Shown: positions 56,260 through 64,000 of the stretch, piece after piece | How the letters are laid out: each line of letters opens with the position of its first letter | Position numbering within the stretch: the first letter of the stretch is position 1 | Notes under the pieces: generated by a model | The model's input: the letters and a program-made list of their open reading frames with translations, nothing else | Told to the model about the DNA's origin: nothing | The model's database searches: none | Made by a program: the position numbers and the translations under genes | From: Bemisia tabaci | Taxonomy: Eukaryota; Arthropoda; Insecta; Hemiptera; Aleyrodidae | Direction: 5' to 3' | Length of the DNA: 64,000 nucleotides | NCBI RefSeq assembly: GCF_918797505.1 | Contig: NC_092798.1 | Location: 3,113,501-3,177,500 of the forward strand

Positions 56260-57905
56260 GCCTTTAAAAAACGCACAGCGAGCGCCTTAAACTTCTTGTG
56301 TATGCAACACGGACATCCATTGAGTACAAATAAGTTGCATATAGAGTACCTATTTGGGAACAGTACGGACAAGTTGGAAATTTTAAGGTTAGGTCATTGA
56401 GCTTTTGCGGCCCAAAAGGGCTGCCAATCTCCAAGTTCGAATTATCCAGAGTGATGAATTATTACCGTTGTTACGATTTGCCGTTTGTGAAGCATGCATT
56501 CGACTTAGATTTTGCATTAATTATCTCATTTTTGCGGAGGAACGCTTATACATGAACATTCTTAGCCATTTCGGTTTGATTTTGGAATCTAAAAATTGGG
56601 AGTGGCATTTTTCTGAAGTATTCAGTGTTAGAGGGTTGACTGCCCTCTTGGGCCTTATCTCCATATTGGATCTCCATATTTCGACGTGTCCGTGTATACT
56701 TTCCCCATATAAGAACTCTAGCTCCCTCCCCCCCCCCCAAAAAAAAAAAACACTACGCGTTGAGATAACCTTGCAATATATTCATGCGAAAAATTATGAT
56801 TTTTACTTTTGAACGATGATGGTGAATGACAAATGAAATTCAGTATGAATCAATACATTGGATTTTTCGAGGAAAAAATACCCTCACTAAAAAAGCGCTA
56901 TTTCTGTGAGAATTAGTTAATTTCAATGGTATAAAGTTGAAAAGGAATCACCTCGTTAGAAAAGCCTGAGTCAAGAATTTCAACTTATCTAGTCGAGAAA
57001 TCCTGAAATTTACAGGAACTATCATGAATCGAATAGATAATTTTTTCGTGGGCGCACTAGCAAATAAATCCAAGAAAAAATATAAAAACCTGTTGCAAAT
57101 GGCTGCGGTCTTCATCGGTGAAACCTTGAGCGTCCCTCTGAGGCTCTTGTAATTTCTTCCCCAAGGGTAGGGAAACTGCGAGCAATAAAAATAATTCACG
57201 ATTCTCATCACAAGGAATTGATAACATTCTGCCAAAGTAAATAAATCCAGGATCGTGTCATTCTATCGAAGGATTTCTCGCGGAATACTTACAGATCCAT
57301 CCTCCATGACACTTTTATGGAGCTATTCTGAGATGTTGAGTCTAGACTCGAGCCGAGCGTCTAAATTCAGTGTAAAATTTAGTGATTTGAACTTAGCTTC
57401 ATGTGCCATAAAAAGAATCCATAAAAGATAAACCCTCAAAAACAATGATGAAGTTTCAACGACTGCTTCGAAGTTTACGAAGAGCTGCTAGTCCCCAGAG
57501 CGCTGCACCGTAATCTCTTTCACTATCGGTCTGAAATATGACAACTGAGGATTTGTCCGTTGCCAAATCTTCGAGAGAGAGAAGAAGAGCTGTCTCATGT
57601 GCTTCTTACTCAAAACCCATGGTTTCATCGGAAAAGGTCTGAAATTCACAAAGTGCGTAAAAAGCTGAGATTTTTTTAGTTCCCCGCTTCCAAGAACGTA
57701 CAACGGCAAACAAACTTTACTGAAATCTCTTAGAGCCACTTTTTCATTCACTGTCAAAGTTGATCCAACCATCCTATTGGGCCGATTTTCATGAGATTTG
57801 CGGTTATTGACAGGTTACAGACCCCAAATGAACCAGCTTTATTTCAGTCGATTTTCACGGCTTCGGCGAAAATGTTTTACGTGACGATGGCTACTTTGAA
57901 TTTTA
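56260..57905. other. No gene assigned
   Basis: An open frame at 56405-56812 (135 codons) and a few shorter ones show no recognisable domain and end in C-rich/A-rich runs. Confidence 0.3.
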
Positions 57906-57911
57906 CACAAG

Positions 57912-58121
57912 CACTGAAAAAAAAGGATCTTAAACTTGCCGCCAAGAAATATTTCTTCTTAAATCAAGAATTTTTCTGCTTAATATAAGCTACTTTTTTG
58001 CTTAACCCGAAAATTATTTTTTTTGTATCAAGGAAAAGTCAGCTTAAAGCAAGATAAAAGAAATTCTTGGCGGCAAATTAAAGAATCATCACGCATGATC
58101 CAAGCTACTTTTTTTGTGTGT
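57912..58121. mobile_element. CACTGAAAAAA hairpin MITE, diverged
   Basis: cactgaaaaaaaaggatctt aaacttgccgccaagaaat ... atttcttggcggcaa, with aatataagctacttttttgc repeated near the right end (gatccaagctactttttttg). Right terminus degenerate. Confidence 0.6.
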
Positions 58122-58589
58122 GAAGTTATGGAAAACATTGACTCGTCGGTATCTTCATGAGGCACTTAGCTCAAAAAGACACAAATATCTAACGCAAATT
58201 GTGAGGTTAGGAGTCAATTTTAAACTTTCCAAATGCGCAAATCGTGATTTCAAAGCCATTTCCGAGGAAAACAACCCTTATTTTTTCTCCAGCAAAAGTT
58301 TGCAACACACCCCCATTTGGACAAGAAAGGGACTAGGAAAGAGTTAACCCTGAAATGACAACGCTATGGACGTAGAGTGCGGGGAGGGGAACCCCCCCCC
58401 CCCTCGAGGGTCCGGAGAAGAAACGAGAGCAAGAAGAAACGGCAGAAAACTTCGGAAACTTCAACCTCATTTCCTTCGTTAGTTATGCGTCGCTGCTCTG
58501 CCCTGCTTTGCAAACGCGCGTAACTGGAACAGGATCCCGTATGTATCTGCGTGGTTTTCGCTTGGGGTGACAGTGCTCCGTTCCATCTG

Positions 58590-58708
58590 GACGCATTTAA
58601 ATCGAAAGGAACTATACCCATATTGTGACAAGAGCACCGAATGGCATGTACTCTCATGGTTCTCCGGGCTCATGTTAGACTAGATATAGTTGCTTTTGAT
58701 TTAAATAG
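58590..58708. repeat. cgtatttatgcc-type short MITE, diverged
   Basis: gcatttaaatcgaaaggaac tat ... tagttgcttttgatttaaat aggtcc; centre ccgggctcatg. Confidence 0.55.
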
Positions 58709-58814
58709 GTCCAACTATCGAGGAGGTGCTCGCTGGAACTGGAGCGAGAGACGTAGATGGGAATGCCTCGTGCCCGACGGATTGAGGGCTTTCCGACTCA
58801 ACTGTTTATTTCGT

Positions 58815-58911
58815 CGTTTCTAAAGAACGCAACACCAATCAAAGGTTGCAAAATTTAACGGAAGAATTCGATTTTTTGCGAGAAAATGGCTTGGCAAATT
58901 TTGCTTAAAAT
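58815..58911. repeat. acgaaggaacgtaact MITE, left part
   Basis: tttctaaagaacgcaacacc aatcaaaggttgcaaaattt matches the left half of 13763-13989; cut off where the hAT-type fragment begins. Confidence 0.6.
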
Positions 58912-58985
58912 CAGTGGCGTGGCGTGCTTTACGATGTGCCGATTGATCTGCCATTTAAACTTATGGAAAATGATCGATAAACGAG
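58912..58985. repeat. hAT-type MITE (CAGTGGCG family), left part
   Basis: cagtggcgtggcgtgcttta cgatg ... cttatggaaaatgatcgata aac, then the match ends. Confidence 0.75.
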
Positions 58986-59142
58986 ACGAGGTTCCTCTTG
59001 GTTGAAATGGATGTTTGTTATAGGCTATGGGGGAAAATATTGAACTACCTTTAGGATCTATAATTATATATGTTTGCGGTGCATGTCAGGATAACTCCAG
59101 GCTCAGTTTTGATAGAAAGTTAGCTCAGCTCTGTTTCGAGGA

Positions 59143-59387
59143 ACTCCTTCATTTACACTCGTTCAAAAGCATTGAAACGCGACAAGCAACTATTTGAACA
59201 TTCCGGAGAGCAAATTGCATACTTCCCAAATTGAAGGCGTTTTGAACGGCAACACTCGCTCAGGGCGCGCCTCTACAGTCTCGAGTATTGTTGTGCATTC
59301 AGTATTTATGGAAATTTCGAAGGGCAGTTCATTTCGTCTTGAAGCGATAACCGCAAGGGCTTCGAGCTCTAAAGGCTGATATTTGAC

Positions 59388-59425
<38 letters not shown>

Positions 59426-59690
59426 TGTAAACAAAGAGGACAAACGGGAAATGAAGCGATTTTTTCGTTGAAACTGTTAAAACCGGTGGTTTAGATAGAG
59501 TAAGGGGAAAGTTATGAACTAACTAATGGATAGGGTCTTTTGTGGGTTGCTGTTAGTTATTTACTTACATATACCTTCTTTGTCCATGTTAACCACCCAC
59601 TTTAACCAATAGGTACGCTTCATTTTCTTTTCGTCTTCTTTGCCTATCGTTTTGTCTTTGAATTTACTTAAGCAGCCTGCTGGGCTTCTC
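59143..59690. repeat. ctccttcattta-ctccggagag repeat, with internal A run
   Basis: gaactccttcatttacactc ... ttccggagagcaaattgcat ... gttttgaacggcaacactcg. A run of 32 A (59390-59421) sits where the gacaaag segment begins. The right half (gggttgctgttagttatt, aaccaataggtacg) is present. Confidence 0.7.
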
Positions 59691-60120
59691 TTGTAGAATT
59701 ACTCCAAACCCAGCTTCGAAACGCTCAAGTTTAATCCGGAGTTTTCTAATAAATGGATATATCCTCCTGGAAAAGGCCCAATGTAAATACAAATTATCTG
59801 CTCCACGCTATCACATTCGATTACTCGGACGAGAACCAACCCACAAGGTCAAAAAACTAAACCAAATTAAATTAAATCAAATTGAATTACTTCGTACCAA
59901 AACATGAAAGCCGAAATTTGAATCCCTCAAAACTTCATTGAAACCCGGACCCGGCGTTGAAGTCAATGGACGACTTAATTTAATAATAAAAACTTCAAAC
60001 TTTCCCTCCGCAAAAATGAATCGCGGAAAGGTTGGCTCCTTTCTGCTCGCTGCCATTATTACCTTGCTCATTGAAGCGGGGCCTTTCTTCTCTATTGAAT
60101 CAGCTCTAGTTGGTTCTCGA

Positions 60121-60135
60121 GGGGGGGGGGGGGGG
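60121..60135 (+). repeat. Run of 15 G
   Basis: Homopolymer in a non-coding stretch. Confidence 0.8.
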
Positions 60136-60562
60136 TGTTCATTAAAAAAGAGCGTCTCATTAAGATTAAAAATCCAATTTATGAAATGCGACAAACTCTG
60201 ATAATAAGCAGCGTTTCCTCGGCGGAACTCGGATAAGGAAACGCAGAATGCGGAGCCGCACTCGAACTTTGTCGGCCGATGGTCGAACCTCTATCGAAAA
60301 GATCGATATGGATTCCTATCCGAGTAATGATATGTATCGATTGAGGTCGTTCGATAAACGATTCGAGGATGGAGCCGCTGCTGGCGGCCGGCGATTTTCA
60401 CGGCGAGACGCGACTAGGCACTCTCGATATCACGGTTTCTAAATGGCTCGAATCAAGCGTGATGAAAATTACTGTCGAGACGCTCGCGCACAGTGGGCGG
60501 AGCATCGGACAGACGATTTTTAACTAAAATCGCAAACTTTTATGATTATTCGATTGAATTCA

Positions 60563-60810
60563 CGATAAAAAGAACAGTCGTGTCGTCGTGGGTTATAAAC
60601 GACTTAAGGCAAAACAATTGAAAACCAAGTTGATAAATCAATAGGAATGATGTCTCGAAACTTGTCAATGCTAAAAAGTATGATAAGGTGTGATTGTATT
60701 TAATAATATAGGACTTTAAAGGCAAAAATATCCGGTCGGTTACGCGTCGCCAACCCCACTTTTGAAGCAGAACAGCAGTTTGCATTAGTAAATCAGTTCT
60801 GGTTATGAAT
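60563..60810 (+). repeat. Direct repeat flanking a minisatellite, left copy
   Basis: acgataaaaagaacagtcgt gtcgtcgtgggttataaacg act ... ggttacgcgtcgccaacccc. About 85% like 61056-61299, 493 bp downstream. Confidence 0.85.
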
Positions 60811-60812
60811 AT

Positions 60813-61004
60813 GTGAAGTATCCCTGTTAGGTTTGTAGGCGCCAGCGCGCGATCGTGCAATGCGTGAAGTATCCCTGTTAGGTTTGTAGGCGCCAGCGCC
60901 CGATCGTGCAATGCGTGAAGTATCCCTGTTAGGTTTGTAGGCGCCAGCGCCCGATCGTGCAATGCGTGAAGTATCCCTGTTAGGTTTGTAGGCGCCAGCG
61001 CGCG
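60813..61004 (+). repeat. Minisatellite, 51-bp unit, about 3.8 copies
   Basis: gtgaagtatccctgttaggt begins at 60813, 60864, 60915 and 60966. Each unit continues ttgtaggcgccagcgc and cgatcgtgcaatgc. Units are almost identical. Confidence 0.97.
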
Positions 61005-61055
61005 TTTCGCGCTAGCAGCACGCCGCGCGCCGCTGAATTACAGGTGAGAGATTTC

Positions 61056-61299
61056 ACGATAAAAGAAATAGTCGTGTCGCCGTGGGTTATAAACGACTCA
61101 GGGCAAAACGATTGGAAGCCAAGTCTACAAATCAACAGGAATGATGTCCCTGAACTTATGCGTGCTAAGAAGTATGGAAAGTTATGATGTATTTAATGGT
61201 ATGAGACTTTAGAGGCCGAAAATGTTGATTACGCGTCGCCAACCCCGATTTTTTAGCAAAAGAGCAATTTGCGTTACTAAGTCAGTACTGATCATAAAT
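61056..61299 (+). repeat. Direct repeat flanking a minisatellite, right copy
   Basis: cacgataaaagaaatagtcg tgtcgccgtgggttataaac ... gattacgcgtcgccaacccc. Second copy of 60563-60810. No open frame or LTR signals were seen, so tandem duplication is more likely than LTRs. Confidence 0.85.
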
Positions 61300-62109
61300 T
61301 TTTTGGCAAAATTTGCCGAAAGGAGACTCTAATGTTCATCGAACCAAAATGTTTATTTTTAAGCGAGAAAAGTCATTAGAAAGAAGTGTCGCCACATTCG
61401 GCAACATATTTTTGCAGATGTATAAAGTGCAGTGTTTATCTCGCCAGATGAAACCGGGAGTTTCAAAACTGTCATCAAATTGTTCGCTGAAGTCTTCTCG
61501 AACAAACCATTACTATTCAGGCGGCTGTTTCTACATTGAAAACTTTAATTTTATATTAAAACCAGTGATTTTTAGGTCTGTAACACTAATTACACACTAC
61601 ACAGAATCCTCAATTTAATATTATCAAACTAACAGGAAGTCCCCAAAGTTTAGAAAACTTTTAAGGCAGCATTAATTCCACCTCATATCTCAAAGAATTG
61701 CCAAGTTTCATCTTTTATTTAAGATTTTCGAACGTCGGTTATGTAACCTACACAATAGGGCAGTGCCACCATGTTTGCGTGGACCTCCAGCAGTTCCGCG
61801 GGAGGTTTCTGTGATATCACTGATATCTGTGATACAATGGCTTGTTTGTCAATCACTATAACTTTGTACTGAATCAAAGTAGTTCGTGCCAAAGCTGGAA
61901 AAAGGAAGTTTAGTTCCTTTAAAATGGAGGACTGAAGCTTGTTTAAATTGGTGCACTTTTACTTTTGAGGTGTTGCACATTTTAGCTATTCCTGCTATCG
62001 TGAAATCACCCATTCAGTCAACGGATAATGGACCAGTAGACAAGGATCGAATTTCAGTCTTTTGATACATGTTTCGTCACAAGAATTTTAATCTCAATTT
62101 AATCTGAAG
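61300..62109. other. No gene assigned
   Basis: A frame at 61313-61618 (101 codons) has no recognisable domain. Otherwise AT-rich. Confidence 0.3.
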
Positions 62110-62222
62110 TGTCAGAAAATGTCAAAAAATAGTGATCATAACTTTCTTCAAAAATAAATATTTCTGAGAGGGAATTGAGAGACAATCGAATTCTCATACG
62201 GCGATTATCCTCAACATGGCAC
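62110..62222. repeat. GCCGTGCTAAG MITE, right part
   Basis: aagtgtcagaaaatgtcaaa ... gaattctcatacggcgatta tcctcaacatggca; left end not found. Confidence 0.55.
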
Positions 62223-62340
62223 TTGAAATAATGAAAGTTGCCTCATAATCAGTGGCGTGGCATGAAGAATCGATGTTTGATATTTCTCCATTTGAAACTG
62301 TAGTAAAGAATCGATTATCAAGGCGTTCGCAACGAACACC

Positions 62341-62754
62341 TTTACAAAACGTGTTTCCAAAGAACACCTCAAGATCATTAGAATTATGTACAACAAACCA
62401 TATGGAAGTGACTGTGAAGAAATAATGTCATCAGAGAGACTGTTTACAGTGACCTCTTTATACATCTATGAATGTATTAAATATGCAGTAGAAGGAGAAA
62501 TAATAAAGCCGGCTGATCTATTTCCCACACACAACTACAACAGCAGACACTTCTTCATCCCCAACAATTCCACCAAGTACAAAATTTCTGAAAACAGTGT
62601 TAAGTTTGCTTCTATTCAGCTGTTCAATGCTCTCCCTCTAAATATTAGACTTCACTTTAAGAACTCAGAGATCAGCAAATTTTTTTCACATTTGAAATCG
62701 TTTCTTTTGGCTGAATCCTTTCAAGATCTCTCTGAGTTTTTCACCACTGCTTAA
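62341..62754 (+). pseudogene. LINE reverse-transcriptase protein, C-terminal fragment
   Basis: The frame is open from the insertion point through ATG 62386 to a TAA at 62752-62754. The segment after the reverse-transcriptase thumb looks familiar from jockey/RTE-like elements: KEHLKIIRIMYNKPYGSDC, VTSLYIYECIKYA, THNYNSRHFFIPNNSTKY, FASIQLFNALPLNIR, then FKNSEISKFFSHLKSFLLAE. The catalytic domain is absent. The frame is intact, so the copy may be fairly young. Confidence 0.85.
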
Positions 62755-62957
62755 CTTCCTAACTTAATGTTCTAGTATTGATAACTCACGGTATTCACTC
62801 TCTCTGTTTTCCAACTTGCTGTTATTGCAGGTTATAAATTTATTATAAGATAAATTTGTTTTAACGTCTTTTTTGTAACTAAATACCATGTTGACTAGTA
62901 CAATAGCCCCATATGGTGGCTTTATGTATGTTATGTAAAAAATAAAAAAAAAATAAA
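62341..62957 (+). mobile_element. 5'-truncated LINE (non-LTR retrotransposon) insertion
   Basis: Lies inside the hAT-type MITE. It begins directly with coding sequence, ends after a 3' UTR in an A-rich tail (about 62937-62957, aaaaaataaaaaaaaaataaaat), and encodes the last part of the second LINE protein. The missing 5' part is typical of incomplete target-primed reverse transcription. A few bases of the MITE centre seem to be missing at the insertion point. Confidence 0.85.
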
Positions 62958-63227
62958 ATAATCGATCCTTTTCCATAGATTTAAATGGCAGATCAATCGA
63001 TATACCGGAAAGAACGCCACACCACTGCTCATAATGTCCGACGTCCACCATTGACTCATTCCACTGTGCGGCGGCAAAGGGTAGAGAAATCGTGAGAGTT
63101 GTATTGAGACGCACTTGAGGCGTGCTTCATCATCTGAGGCCCGCAGCTTTCTCATGTTGCCATTTCGTGCATAATTAAGAGCATTTACCTAGTTGATATA
63201 AACTAGAATGGGAGCTTCAAGCACCTC

Positions 63228-63482
63228 TGCCGTGCTAAGGAAAAAAGCTATATGAACCTTCAGGTGTTGCCAATTTTCCTTTGATAAAACACAAATTTCC
63301 TGGTAAACTTATGAGTATTTTTCTTATAGTTGTTCAGATAACTTTGCGCACAATTCCACTGGAAAGTCCTGAAAATGTCAAGAGAAAATATTCCTAACTT
63401 TCCAAAATGAACATTTTATCGAAGGAAATTTAGCAACTCTCGAATGTTCATAGCGTTCATAATGTTCTTCCTTAGCACGGAA
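63228..63482. mobile_element. GCCGTGCTAAG MITE, 255 bp
   Basis: tgccgtgctaaggaaaaaag ctatatgaaccttcaggtgt tgcc ... tttagcaactctcgaatgtt catagcg ... gttcttccttagcacgg. Carries a small duplication (gttcatagcgttcataatgt) near the right end. Confidence 0.85.
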
Positions 63483-63487
63483 CACTT

Positions 63488-63530
63488 GTAGCTCTAACTA
63501 CGGGCTTATTTAGCCCGTAGTTAGAGCTAC
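63488..63530. repeat. Perfect 19-bp hairpin, 5-nt loop
   Basis: GTAGCTCTAACTACGGGCT, loop TATTT, then the exact inverse. It begins a few bases after the MITE right end and precedes an AT-rich segment. Confidence 0.9.
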
Positions 63531-63640
63531 TACGGAGAGTTATTAGCTAACTAATTTGAAATATTTGTTTTCGCCGTTATAAATGTGCATTTACAAATAA
63601 AATAAAATAAATTATTATTATTATTATATTTGGTACCAAT
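63531..63640 (+). mobile_element. Possible LINE 3' end with (ATT)n tail
   Basis: aataaaataaaataaattat tattattattat follows tgtgcatttacaaat, as in the 3' ends of some non-LTR elements with microsatellite tails. No coding part found. Confidence 0.4.
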
Positions 63641-63860
63641 TCGCGTCCTGTTGTTGTGCGAAGAGGCATTCAGTCAATAAGCATCCCATTTGATCCCATT
63701 CTCGAAAATATTCATAAAATTACGTCAGTTTGAGACAAATTCGGACTTAAAATGCTCGCGCAGATACACTGAATCAAGGAAACTGAGCTTCGGAGTAATC
63801 GCACAAAATGCACCAATACGCGGCTCGCAGGTACATGCACGGCGGATTGCTGGTTGTATA

Positions 63861-63996
63861 GCGAGTTGGCAACATTGTTTTCCTTCCACTTAAACCTATG
63901 AAAATGTATCGATTCTTGGAGGGACCAGGGGCTCCGACAAAATCGATTATTCAGCACAGGTTTAAATGGAGAGAAAACAATGTTACCAATTTTCTG
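63861..63996. mobile_element. ttggcaac-attgttttcc palindromic MITE
   Basis: gttggcaacattgttttcct tccacttaaacc ... ggtttaaatggagagaaaac aatgttaccaa; inner aatgtatcgattcttgg / aaaatcgattattc. Relative of 19641-19787. Confidence 0.72.
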
Positions 63997-64000
63997 GATC

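Larger units (their letters stand above)
62250..63027. mobile_element. hAT-type MITE split by a LINE
   Basis: The left half (cagtggcgtggcatgaagaa ... gcgttcgcaacgaacacc, to 62340) and right half (atcgatccttttccatagat ... gaacgccacaccactg, from about 62958) form one CAGTGGCG-family element. CTCATAAT flanks the whole (62242-62249 and 63028-63035), an exact 8-bp duplication. Confidence 0.9.

Noticed and set aside
60563..61299. LTR retrotransposon with 245-bp LTRs
   Set aside because: No primer-binding site, polypurine tract or coding region between; only a minisatellite.
1..64000. CRISPR arrays, bacterial operons, riboswitches
   Set aside because: Split exons, tRNA-SINE, LINE and MITEs show a eukaryotic nuclear genome; the tandem arrays seen have no unique spacers.

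Overview
This window looks like nuclear DNA of an insect: AT-rich, intron-dominated and packed with small palindromic transposable elements. The dense families of short hairpin MITEs (miniature inverted-repeat transposable elements) make me think of a sap-sucking hemipteran such as a whitefly, but that species guess is an impression from repeat style, not something proven here.

The one clear protein-coding gene lies on the minus strand. It is a nicotinic acetylcholine receptor (nAChR) alpha subunit of the insect alpha6 type. Three exons can be placed to the base. One 195-bp exon (25840-26034) carries the loop-C vicinal cysteine pair, transmembrane segment 1 (TM1) and the TM1-TM2 linker. Downstream are two alternative 87-bp exons (20397-20483 and 16174-16260), each encoding the pore-lining TM2. 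All three have phase-1 introns on both sides and canonical AG/GT borders. The two TM2 exons encode the same 16 residues through the pore but differ at the third or first position in 15 of those 16 codons, and they differ in protein after the pore. This is the duplicated exon-8 arrangement known for insect alpha6. I found neither the TM3/TM4 exons downstream nor the ligand-binding-domain exons upstream, so much of the window is probably intron of this gene, at least on the left.

Almost everything else is repeats. 205-1178 is a DNA element with 87-bp compound inverted ends. 3608-6335 is a very large nested foldback with a minisatellite core. 7400-16000 has stacked MITEs, several nested with target-site duplications (TSDs). 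16-26 kb is the receptor exon region with hairpin MITEs close to the exons. 27-37 kb has several medium-length repeats and a tRNA-derived SINE. 37431-38135 is a 125-bp satellite array followed by a CpG-rich block. 38-54 kb has more hairpin MITEs and poly(A) tracts. 55-61 kb has further hairpins and a 51-bp minisatellite between two direct repeats. 62250-63027 is a hAT-type MITE split by a 5'-truncated LINE that still encodes the end of its reverse transcriptase protein.

Apart from the three receptor exons and the LINE fragment, the open frames I examined are mostly repeat-derived or show no recognisable domain. Two coding-like stretches (11.99-12.13 kb and 51.3-51.8 kb, both minus strand) are listed with low confidence.
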